A DNA stretch of 64,000 nucleotides, from NCBI RefSeq assembly GCF_030272615.1, contig NC_081408.1, positions 199,967,341 through 200,031,340 on the forward strand, in the 5' to 3' direction. The stretch's first letter is position 1. The number at the start of each line of letters is the position of its first letter. The stretch comes from Cryptomeria japonica (taxonomy: Eukaryota; Streptophyta; Pinopsida; Cupressales; Cupressaceae). Positions 34,619-45,048 of this stretch are shown here, one piece after another. The notes below the pieces were generated by a model that was not told the DNA's origin, did not search any database, and saw only the letters and a list, made by a program, of their open reading frames with translations. A program made the translations under genes and the position numbers.

Positions 34619-35767
34619 TGTTGGAAAGAGACATTGTTTTGATGAAGATTGATACGTGAGAAATGCTTTGAAGTTATAGTTGATGTTAAATTTATTAAGA
34701 AATCATATCCGGTGTATGTAGATTTGATTTATTGGAAGTTGTATTATCAACAGGGATAAGTTTGGAAGGTGGAATACAGTATGTGATAGAGTATGAGTTC
34801 AATGTGTAGATATCGATTTTCATTGCACAACTTTGGTTGCGGTAGTAGAGGTAGATGATTCAAGATTTGAGGCATCTTATTTTGTAATCCTAGTTTTTGT
34901 TGTTGATTCATGAGCGAGATTGAAGGTACAATATCTGATAATTCAGGAAGAACAAAGCTATTTTGATGTAACGTGTGATCCAAAATCCTTGGGATGATTT
35001 CAGTGATTGGTTTCGAGTTTGAGGAGATTGGGAAGACATGTGGGAATCTTATTATCATCTTATTTAGGTCCACATATGGATTTGTGGATGAATTGAGCAA
35101 ACTTGTTGGATACACACTTCATGTTGCATGTTATGCAGTTTTGAAAGCCGACATCGAAATTGATCTATTTTGTTGATGTGGATATATAAATAAACTTGTA
35201 TGATCATTTTGATATTAGAGGTGTGTGGTATATGTGATAATATTGATTTTAGATGAGTGAATGAGCATCAGTATGCAAATTTGATGCTCTGGTATACAAT
35301 TGTGCAACAAAATAGGGTAGATAAGAAAAACAAAGGAAGATAATCAAATTGTGCTTAACCAAAACTTCTATTTGGCATTAGTAGATGCTATTCTTTAGTG
35401 TAGACATTATTATAATCTTTTATAATCTTTTTTAGGATAGTGAGTCCTCCAAGTTGTAGCCCTCTTTTGTATTTGAGTAGTGAGCTCTAGGCAGTGAGCC
35501 CGAATGCAAGTGCATTCCCCTTTTTTATAATATTATCATACTCCTAATCAAAGTATAATAATATTGTGTGTTCAAATCCCACTGTGATATTTTCCTTTAT
35601 CGGTTTCCACATAAAAATTCTAATGTTATAGTTTTATGGTTGATTGGTTTATGTTTCTGCACTTTACTTTCATTCTTATGTATATAGTGGTTTAAGAATC
35701 AGTTTAATAAATTTGTGAATTGTAGAACACTATTTCACCCCCCTCTCAGTGTTCATTGATTCCAATA
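34619..35767 (+). repeat. Element E 3' LTR
   Basis: A 1149-bp LTR starting TGTTGGAAAGAG after the PPT. The end is placed at CCAATA (35767) by analogy with CTAACA ends. A TATA-like GATATATAAATAA lies near 35180. The hairpin GAACACT/AGTGTTC lies at 35725-35754. No second E LTR is seen in the window. Confidence 0.75.
35725..35754 (+). promoter_or_regulatory. Poly-C stem-loop near E LTR end
   Basis: GAACACT (35725-35731) pairs with AGTGTTC (35748-35754) around a loop with CACCCCCC, 13 bases before the inferred LTR end. The stem sequence differs from those of all other families here. Confidence 0.6.
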
Positions 35768-36540
35768 GAAAGTTCAATAAATCAACATCATCTTGAAAAA
35801 ATTGCCAATTGGTCATGTTATTAGGCACTAATAGCCTAGTCTTTATTTCAACCTCTGATATACCTAAAAGTGTTAAATCAGGTTCTCTTAAAGCAACATT
35901 GGTAAGGAAATCAACCATCAGCTTCTTACTTTTTTCTATCTATTCTATAGAGAATGCATCAAAAAATGCAAGGGTATCCCAAACAACATTTCTATATTTC
36001 TTTAATCTCATATTTTTTGAAGAGTATTTTGATTTTACTTGAGATATAATGATATATAAGTCTCTAAAATCCTTTAACAACTTTATCCCATTCTTTTCAG
36101 GAATATTAAGCCCTAAAGAAAGGCCTCATATTCTAGAATAAATAGTGCTCTCAAAATTTAATAAAAAAGAATACTTGAATGTCTTACAATTTGGAGATAT
36201 AAACAATATTCTATCACTACATCCCGCCTTAGAAAATGCATCATCAAAATAAATACTATATAAATATTGTTCATAATTTTGCAACTCATTACTAATCGCA
36301 TCTATACTTTTTTAATAATTCTTGTGGTTGATAAAACTTGAAATTGTCAATGCCCACATCACCGAAACAAATAAGTTCATTGGAGGGTACTCCTATAACC
36401 ATTAAGGACCTAGTTTCACTCTAAATTTTAATATCCTTACCATTCATAGGGATTGTAGCAAATGAAAATTCCAATTGTATGTGTCTACCTACAGCTGTAC
36501 CACATTGTCTTAATAATAGCATGTCATTGTTGGATTGCTG
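35768..36540 (-). pseudogene. Unidentified coding relic
   Basis: The minus strand reads as protein over about 250 codons with one frameshift (near 36305) and three stops. Segments include GTAVGRHIQLEFSFATIPM, SLMVIGVPSNELICFGD, NYEQYLYSIYFDDAFSK, DRILFISPNCKTFKYSFLL, LKDFRDLYIIISQVKSK, LMVDFLTNVALREPDLTLLG and MTNWQFFQDDVDLLNFLLES. There is no pol or gag motif. It is AT-rich and abuts the end of the E LTR, but lies on the opposite strand. It could be another aORF-type cargo or a captured gene fragment; I cannot name it. Confidence 0.45.
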
Positions 36541-36548
36541 GGAAGATT

Positions 36549-36821
36549 GTTGGATATAGTTGTTGTCATTGCTACTACTAGGATATGTTGTTTTCATTGA
36601 TGTCAACATACTCCTGTGATTTATTCTAGTGAGTTTGGGATGGTTTTTTTATTTGGTTTGCAGTTCTTCATTTTACGAGGCTATCGATATTTCCTCCCAT
36701 GTTATCAGATCTTGTATTGAGGTTTTGGGATATTGTTGGTATGATCTTGTGTATCTTTATTTCAAATACTTCATAATTTTGGGACACTTAACCGAAATTC
36801 TCAACACTATAATAAAATAAC
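36549..36821 (+). repeat. LTR-start-like scrap
   Basis: TGTTGGATATAG, then TTTTCATTGATGTCAACATAC and TTAACCGAAATTCT near the end resemble the first part and a later part of H/I-type LTRs. No purine tract precedes it. It stops at 36821 where A LTR sequence begins. Confidence 0.4.
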
Positions 36822-39800
36822 TCATCGACCTTATAGGCAAAATAATAGGTCAATAACATGTCACAAACCTAAGATCTCATAGAGATTAAAAACAAAAAAT
36901 TAGTTCAAACATGACCATTGGATTGCATAGAAGTCATTGCACATTATCCTAGAAAACATCGACTACTCCTTGATCACCACTCATCAAAACTTGTAACTTA
37001 TCACACGGTTTCCACTTCATGTAATGCACTTTTTGATTCCCAAGATAAAACAATTATCTCTACATGCCAAAAACCACTTTGAAACTGATCACATGCAATC
37101 ATGCATATGTGGCATAATCATCGCCGATCACCATTTGATCATAGACCAACACAAAACAATACAATAGATTCACCAAGATCCATCAGTTAGGGTTTGGTAC
37201 ATTTAATAGGTAGGGCTACTGGTTGATCTCACTTTTACAATAGTAATATCAGTTTCCATCACTTGCTCAGCTACCTATTGCATAACAATTCTATTATTGG
37301 TTGCAATTGATATCAACGTGTTGGCATTATGTTGTCATTAATTTCAGCTGGTATAGGATGTTACCGGTATCACTGACATTGATGTCAACTTGTGAACAAG
37401 AGACTATTGGTATTAGAGTTTGATGTCAACCAAAATGGAAGATGAGATGACATGGGAGAAGAAATGATGTTATTTTGTTGGTGACAACTAGGAGACCATC
37501 TTCATGAAGGAAGAGCCGACATGTACCAGTATGCTAGAGGTGTAGTAAAGTGACCACTTAGTAAAACAATTGTTGATATGGTGTTGCATACAACCAAAAT
37601 GAAGAGAGTACATGATGGGTATTGATTGTGTTGAAGAGGTGGAATCTATTTGGATCACATCAACACTGGAAGTGAAGTTTGTGCAAGACACCAGATTGCT
37701 AGTGTAAGGATAACTAGTAGGACTCCCACCAGATGAAGAAGCTATCACATGCTAAGTGATAGGTGGATAGAGTATGTTGCCTCTGTGTGCATGATAACAT
37801 ATGAAAAACCACTGGGAAATATGTCATGTTAAAGTTGTATGCTCCCCTTAGTTAAGTCACACTTGTACCAACATAATGATTCCCTGAGATAGGAAGGTGA
37901 TTGAATGCAGAGATCGGATGTACAAGCAGAAGATGAGAAAACTTCCAGAGTTTGAGAACAAGTTATGCCTCTAGAGAGTGTGATTAGAGATACACACCAG
38001 ATAAGCATGTGGAAACAAGGTGTACTAACAGGACATTGAAGGAAAAATATGATATTGAGATGGTGTGTTTGTCATCTTAACAAATGAGTTGAGAGGAAAA
38101 CCAATTTGATGAAGAAGGATGGTAGTGAGTCTGCAGGAATATACACGTGATACCGAGATGCCGATGAAGGTTGATGCAGAATAGTTGGAGTGTGATGACT
38201 TGGTATCATCAATGTGTCTCATTGGCAAGAAGGAAAGTATGTTGTCTACTGATAGACACATCTACCAGAATCTGCATTGGTGATAGTTGACATGTTATGT
38301 CAACCGGTGAAACATTAGATAAGAGACAAGGAAGATAAGGTTCTCACTTGATAAAGATGAGTGCAGAAAAGTGACAAATAAGGAGAGTTGTCAATAGTTC
38401 CTATGGTGTCGGTAAGTGAACATATTCACAGAGGTGTTTCACTAGTAGAGCAGTGAAGTGAAAACATAAGGGTTACACCAGCACTATAGAAAAGTTGATG
38501 GCAGGAAGGATAACTGACAAGGTTATTTGTGTCGGTAGGGTCGGTGAACCGATATGTGTGTACTGGTTATTTGGGTGGTCAGTGACTAAGCTGAACCAAA
38601 AGAGTAGTGTGGCAAGGTGGATACCAATAGTAATGCCATGTGGAAGTGAAGTGGCAAACTTACATAGGTTGATGTAGAGTGATGATGAGGTAGTTGGCAT
38701 TTGGTCTATCATTAATGGTTACTATGAAGCTTGAGGGATGTTTGGAGAGGGGTTGCGGCTCGAGGCGGGACAAATTTGACCATATCCATGGCATACACTA
38801 ATCAATGCAAATTTTCTAGATGAAGATTGAAGTTGTTGAAGTAATCCATTAATTCATTAATGGTGATTGACCAAGAGGTTTGCCGACAGACAGATTACAG
38901 GTTGCTAAAAAAGGAAGGTGTGTTATGAAAGGTAAGAAGATGGTGGAGATGTGCAGGTTGGCTATCACTATGTCAAGATCCAATTAGATATGATTGGATT
39001 CTATGTGTCTCGTGATCTATGAAGAAAATCCTAAGGCACCAAGTTTGAATATGGCTTTTGACGGGAATAATGGGCTATAAATATGCAAGACAAAGATATT
39101 GTTAAGGGCTGCTTGCTAGGAGAGGATAAAGAGGCCGGCTGCAAAGTGATTGACAACTGAAGGAGAAGAGTGTTGCTAGAAAAGAGAGAAAATCAGTCAA
39201 GTGCTCATCGAGATTCAGAGTAGTACTCATCGAGATTTAGAGTATGAGAGAGAACCGGGTTGAAGATTTCAACTAGTAAGAGTGAGGCAATTAGTAGTCA
39301 ATCATTGCGTATGACAGAGGAAGAAATCAATGGTGACTAAACCGACATAGAAGAGCCATAGCAGATTGTAGAGAAGGGAAATTGATGACCGACAGGAATT
39401 AGATGATAGATATATGACTGAGTTATTAAGATCGGTAGTGGAGAGCGGCAAAGTAGCTGAGAGAAGAGAGAGAACTAGTAGAGTGTAAATTGGTAAAGCA
39501 GTAGCAGAGAGAGGTGTATCGGTGTAGCAGAGAAGGTGGCTCACCAGCAGAGTAAGGTATATGAAATGGTTGCGAGATTTAATTGTAACAGAATAACTAC
39601 TTTTATATTTGATGCTATCATTATGATCATTGGGTTGTAGCTCGGTACAGATGTTGTATCTCTTTTAGTTTGGTGCCCATAAATCAATTAGGTGTTGTAG
39701 ATCCTTTGGTTGGTGCCCTAAACATTATAACAGATTTAACTATGAGGCTGGATTGAAGCAGTAGACTCCAACAGTATTTCTCACTGAGGTTTTTCCCATC

Positions 39801-40045
39801 TTGGGCTTTCCTCATACATGCTAGTGTTATGTGATGTCCCTTTGTGTGAATGCATTTGTTTTTTGTTTCCTCACTAACCGATAAGTCTGCATTCAACTAG
39901 ATCTATTAATCAATATACTTTCATAGGGATAGTTAAAGGGAAAAGTTTGAGAACTACTAATTCACCACCTCTCAGTGGTGCATTATGTCTAACACAATGA
40001 TAATACTAAAAATTCATTAATTCAATCTTCAATCAAATGCCAACA
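36822..40045 (-). repeat. Element A 3' LTR, truncated and split by solo LTR D
   Basis: 36822-37318 and 39995-40045 belong together. The segment CATCGACCTTATAGGC...AATAGGTCA matches CATCAACCTTATATAC...TTAGGTCA of the B LTR (about 51918). On the minus strand the LTR starts TGTTGGCATTTGATTG next to the PPT. Roughly the last 850 bases (minus sense), including the hairpin, are missing at 36822. Confidence 0.7.
37319..39994 (+). repeat. Solo LTR D (2.7 kb)
   Basis: TGTTGGCATTATG...GTCTAACA, 2676 bp, flanked by CAACG (37314-37318) and CAATG (39995-39999), a 5-bp duplication with one change. There is no internal region, so it is a solo LTR left by LTR-LTR recombination. Its later half resembles the G LTR (TTGGTGCCC..., GAGGTTTTTCCCATCTTGGG, CCTCATAC). 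Related fragments flank J. The short frames inside (for example 38473-38712) are not genes. Confidence 0.85.
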
Positions 40046-40062
40046 ATCTCCCCTTTTGGTGT
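40046..40062 (-). promoter_or_regulatory. Element A polypurine tract
   Basis: The minus strand CACCAAAAGGGGAGAT abuts the LTR at 40045. Further purine tracts (plus-strand CTCCCC) occur at about 40210 and 40236. Confidence 0.7.
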
Positions 40063-40394
40063 TGATGGCAATACAAATATCAATACCCTTTGATTGTGAT
40101 GATTAAGAGTAATGCATATACATAGGTATAGGAATCTTGGTTTACATTTTACCATGTACTCTTATTCAACTCTCTAACTAGTAAATGGCTACAGTTCTTC
40201 TCTCAATTATTCTCCCCAATAATTATATAGTTCTTCTCCCCCTTTGACAACAATGCCAAAGTGAAAGTAAAACATACAATATCATACTTCACTATTCTGC
40301 AACAACAATCTTGCTACCAATTACTCCTCCTATGGAGTAGCTCCACTCTACACCAATCCTGCTTCAAGATTCTTTAGTTATCACCAAGACTAAT

Positions 40395-42050
40395 ATCTTC
40401 CACATCTGTTCAACTGACATTATGTAGGGGCACAACCCCTAGCTGACTTCTAAGGCACTCAAAAGTAGCCTTAGGCAGAGGTTTAGTAAATATATCTGTC
40501 AATTGTTCCTTAGTAGATACATGCTCCAGTATCACATCTTTATTGCACTTTCTCTCTCAAAGAATGATATTTTAGCTCAATATGCTTGGTTATAGCATGC
40601 AACAATGGGTTCTTTGGAATATTTATTGCACTGTGCTATCAAAGAAAATTATTACCAGTTTTGTGATCTTCAACTTAAAACCTTCCAGAATATGTTTCAT
40701 CTAGATTGTCGGGGTACAATTCATATATGCTACAACATATTCAACTTCAACGGTTGACTGTGATGTACAACTTTTCTTCTTGTTGCTCCAAGATACAAGT
40801 CTTCCTCCAAGATAGAATGCACCCTCAGTTGTACTCTTTCTGTTATCAACATTTCCTGCCTAGTCTACATCTATATACAATTTCAAATTAAAGTTACCTA
40901 CATATGGATACCATAATCCATAATCAGTAGTACCTTTCAAGTATCTGAATATCCTTTTAGTTTCTACCATGTGTGTCTCCTTCAGGTTCTTCTAAAATCT
41001 AGCAACTAATCCAACTGCGTGAGCAATATCCAATCTATTGTGAAAAAACATAATGTAGTTTTCCTATCATTAACATGTACTCCTTTTCATCAATGGATGC
41101 AGCATCATCCTCAGATAGTTTATATCATGTAACCATTGGTGTCCCAACTGGTTTACACTCTCCCATTCCAAATGTCTTCAATACCTCTTTCACATATTTG
41201 GATTGTGTGATAAAGATACCATTCTTCATCTATTGAATTTACAAACCTATAAAGAATTTTATCTCTCCCACTAGAGACATCTCAAATTCACTTTTCATCT
41301 CATTTACAAAGTCATTACTCATATCATCATTGCCTCCAAAAATAATATCATCCACAAACTCCTCACTAACCAGTATTTTATCTCCTTCAGTCTTGAGATA
41401 TATATTGCTATCTTCACTGGTTCTCTGAAAACCTATCTTCACTAAGTGTGAATGTAGTATTTCATACCATGCTCTTTGCACACCCTATCTTGGTGCTTTC
41501 TTTAATCCATATAATGCCTTGTGCAGTTTGCACACAATATCCTTTGCATCAGTCAAAGAATAACCATTTAGTTGTTCAATGTAGACTTCTTCTAGTATTC
41601 TATTTAGAAATGTTGACTTCACATCCATCTGATATACTTTTAATCACCTATATGCTACAAATACAAGTAGATTCCTAACACCTTCCAATCTTGCAACTGG
41701 TGCAAATATCTCACCATAGTCTTCTCCTTTTTCCTATGCATAACATTTGCATACCAGTATAGCTTTGTTTCTGACTACCACTGCATCTTCATTCGGTTTA
41801 TTCTTGAAAATCCACTTATTACCTATTACATTTATGTTCACCGATTTGGATACTATAGCCCATGTCTTTGTTCTTCTCAATCTAGTCAAGCTCTTCTTCC
41901 ATATCTTTGACCCAATAATCATCTACAAAATCTTCCTTTGCTATTCTGACTTCAATAGTGGAGATCATACAAGAATTATCCCTAATTATTCTTCTGGTTA
42001 ACACTCCAGCATCTTTATCACCAATAATCTGATTAGGATCATGATTGAGT
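40395..42050 (-). pseudogene. Element A reverse transcriptase and RNase H
   Basis: RT code includes VIGNKWIFKNKPNEDAVV (about 41800), RAWYEILHSHLVKIGF, the catalytic EEFVDDIIFGGNDDM (about 41340) and MSLVGEIKFFIGL, then KYVKEVLKTFGMGECKPVGTP and the RNase H region with TKPLPK at about 40450. Stops and frameshifts occur throughout, for example after IGL at 41239 and between 41500 and 41740. It is closely similar to element B over the same regions. Confidence 0.8.
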
Positions 42051-42795
42051 CAGACATACCTTGAAATAACATGATCAGGATCATTAGGTTCTTCTTCCTC
42101 ACTATCTTAATCTTTTGCAGAATCTACCTATTCTGATTGAATTGGTACTACAACATTCATCTCACGAACTTCTGACTTCACCAGTTCTGGATCCAAGATC
42201 AGAATGTAAGGTTCATCTTCCTTCTTCTCCTCACTGGTCTCTCCTAAATCTTCTGGACACTCATCCAAGAAATCATTAGTACTTTCAATGATCTTTTGTG
42301 TCTAGTTGTTGTAACATTTGTAGGTTTTTCTCTTGGTGGAGTACCCAAGAAATATACCTTCATCACACTTAGCATCAAACTTACCAACATAGTCACCTTT
42401 CTTGATAAAATATTTACTACCAAAAACCTCAAAGTAACTGACATTAGGTGATCTACCATACTAGTATTCATAAGGATTTTTATCATTACCTCTTTTAACC
42501 AATACCTAGTTCATAGTATAGACAGTTGTGCTGACAACTTCTCTCTGGAAAGTTTTAGCAACACCACCTTGTATTAGCATAATTCTAGCAGCTTCAATAA
42601 TTGATTGGTTGTTTCTCTCTGCAATACCATTCTATTGTGGTGTCCTTGGTATAGAAAAATTCCTCTTAATTTCATTATCTTCATAGTATTTAGTGAATTC
42701 TTCAGAAGTAAATTCACCACCTTGATCAATTCTACAACACTTTATCTTCTTTCCACTTTCCTTTTCAACTAAGGCCCTAAAAACCTTGAACTTTC
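42051..42795 (-). pseudogene. Element A integrase, C-terminal two thirds
   Basis: It reads KFKVFRALVEKESGKKIKC, IDQGGEFTSEEFTKYYEDN, the ARIMLIQGG region, NPYEY, VSYFEVFGSKYFIKKGDYVGKFDAKCDEGIF and the acidic linker before RT. The code is cut at 42795 by C and resumes at 49394, where VIFLKDKKKSFRK supplies the missing upstream residues. Confidence 0.8.
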
Positions 42796-43574
42796 TATTG
42801 GCAAATGCACACTCCAATGAGAAATTGTAGGTGATTGAAGGTATTGTCATTGATGGAAACCTTACAATCATTTGGCACCAACACCAATAGACTCTACACT
42901 GACATACGTTCACCGGCATTGAAACGATTGATTACCAGCACCCTGGCTGACATGATTTTATTTATTGCAAAATGTAATTAATTGTAATATCTTTTTGTAA
43001 GCTGACAAGGCATATTGTAATAAGGCTCATATATAAGTATGAGATCTTAGAGAACATTTTGTAGCAGTATATATGAGGCAAACATGGTTAGATTATTGAT
43101 GCAAATATTAAGGCAGAGTTTGGTATAAGGTTTTGGAAGTTGCAAAGCTTAAACAGGTACTGGATCTGGCATAGCAAATGCTCTTTTGTAGTAGTACATG
43201 ACATTGGATTTTCATATTCCACTTTTGTAAGTCAGTGAGACTTCTCTTTTTGTATGTAAGCAGCGAGCTTTAGGCAGTTGGCCTTCCTACATGTGTAGGC
43301 CCCTATTGTAACAATAATATTCTCTTATTGGCCAGTAAGCGACTATTGTGGGTCACAAATCCAACCGAGGTTTTTCCCACACTGGGTTTCCTCATTAAAA
43401 ATATTGTGTTATGGTGTGCTTTTCATGTTGTGCTTATTCTTCTTATTTACTGCACTAATTTTTATTTACCGATACATAGTTTTGGAATGCTTTTCATTTA
43501 ATAAGTTAAGAAAATTCATTAACCGGCAAGATACTGATTCACCCCCCCTCTCAGTATCTTTGGGAATCCTAACA
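42796..43574 (+). repeat. Element C 5' LTR
   Basis: 779 bp, TATTGGCAAATG...AATCCTAACA (TG changed to TA). It is nearly identical in layout to the 3' LTR. A TATA-like CTCATATATAAGTATG lies at about 43025. The hairpin AAGATACTGA/TCAGTATCTT lies at 43528-43560. Confidence 0.92.
43528..43560 (+). promoter_or_regulatory. Poly-C stem-loop near C 5' LTR end
   Basis: A perfect 10-bp stem AAGATACTGA (43528-43537) / TCAGTATCTT (43551-43560) with a 13-base loop containing ACCCCCCC, 14 bases before the LTR end. The 3' LTR copy (49343-49373) has one mismatch. Confidence 0.7.
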
Positions 43575-43576
43575 AT

Positions 43577-43588
43577 TGGTATAAGAGC
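43577..43588 (+). promoter_or_regulatory. Element C primer-binding site
   Basis: TGGTATAAGAGC two bases after the LTR; initiator tRNA-Met type with one difference from TGGTATCAGAGC. Confidence 0.85.
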
Positions 43589-43645
43589 TTGGTCCTCTAT
43601 ATTCAAAAGCCTAACAACTTGAGGAAGATTCTAACATTGGTAGAG

Positions 43646-44758
43646 ATGGAGAACTTGAGGAAGAAACTTGAAACATCTCTTGTAGACTATGATGCAGAAA
43701 AAGTGAAGAATATCAAAATTGAAGATGATCTGAAGGCTACATAGGAAATCATTCAAGGACTTCAAAAAAATCTTACTATTGCTAGGAACAAAAGAAGAGA
43801 ACTTTCTGAAAAGATGCAGAGTGATGATGATGAGAAAGAAACTCTTAATGACCTTCTAAACAAGCTAACACAAGAAAATAGTACAATGAAGAATGAGATG
43901 CAAGATATGACTATGAGATTTTGTAAAGACATTGAAGATAGAAAGAAGAATGAAGATGATTTGGTTAGAAGACTAAATGATGCTGGAAATGAAAAGATAA
44001 GACTTAGTCATGAAAATGATAAGTTAAAGATAGATTTAATGCATACACAAAATGACAGAATTGAACTCATGAGACAGAAAGATTTCTTGGAAAGTGAGTT
44101 GGCTATTGTAAATCAACACAAGGAAAAATTCAAGAAAAGTTCACAAGAAGTTGATGACAGGCTGAAGAATCAAAAACCTAATGGAGATACAAATGGCCTT
44201 GACTTTGAAGTTGGTGAAAGCTCCGATATTGCAAACAGTCATGATCACAGCAAACTGGTAAGACAACCTAATGCTTATAAATTCAATGGAAAATGCTTCA
44301 ACTGTAACAATTACGGTCATAGAGAAAATCAGTGTAGATCTAGAAACTATCAGAATAATAATGCACCCACCTGTCAATGCTCTAAATGCAATAAAGTTGG
44401 TCATAATTTAGAAAATTGCAGAATGAATGTAAGATGTTATATTTGTGGAAGATTTGGACATCTATCTAATCAATGCAAAGCACATACCGACATAGGATAT
44501 GAGAAAGCTATTCAGAAAAACAATGTGACTTGTTATGCTTGTAACAAAATTGGACACATTACAAAATTCTGTAGAAGTAAGGCATCACCGACAAGTAACA
44601 AAGGACCCAGTTTGAAAGGTAAAGAAAAGGTTGAAGAGGCAAAGAAAGAATTTTCAAAACAATGGATTACAAAGTCTGACATGAACGTTAGTGAAGCTAT
44701 TCCTTCATCGGTGGAACAAAGTATCACTCCACTAGTAGGAAATTCTTCATCTAACTGA
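43646..44758 (+). pseudogene. Element C gag-like protein: coiled coil plus four zinc knuckles (one stop)
   Basis: The ATG at 43646 starts a 370-codon frame with a single TAG at 43742-43744 (codon 33); the rest (43814-44758) is open. Residues about 1-180 are rich in Glu, Lys, Leu and Asn with heptad-like spacing, so probably coiled coil. Then come four intact CX2CX4HX4C knuckles: CFNCNNYGHRENQC, CSKCNKVGHNLENC, CYICGRFGHLSNQC and CYACNKIGHITKFC (about 44292-44575). The tail is basic then acidic. It resembles the gag extension of element G (linker GLDFEVGESS/GLGFEEGQSS) but lacks the usual gag core. It probably binds RNA. All 16 zinc ligands are kept, unlike the eroded knuckles of G, suggesting recent function. 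Confidence 0.75.
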
Positions 44759-45048
44759 GAAATAATCCTTTCGAGGTATGGCAATTAATTGAAAACATGC
44801 TAATTAACCCTCAATTGATGGTGAGAAGTTGGATTACTTCTTTATCGGCAAATGAGTTAAGTTTTGACTTAACCGACAGACATTAAATGTGGCATTTGAA
44901 AGAAATAACATTATAAAGAAAGTGTTTTGGCTCCTTTTTCATTCACCGAGCATTCAAATCTCCAAAGAGCACGAAAATCCTGAGTGAAGACATCCATAGC
45001 GAAAAGTGAAGCAATTCATCCTAAAGGTAAATCAAGGTATTTATAACT

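Noticed and set aside
43404-43622. 72-codon hydrophobic frame
   Set aside because: It spans the end of the C LTR into the leader and is not kept in the 3' LTR copy.
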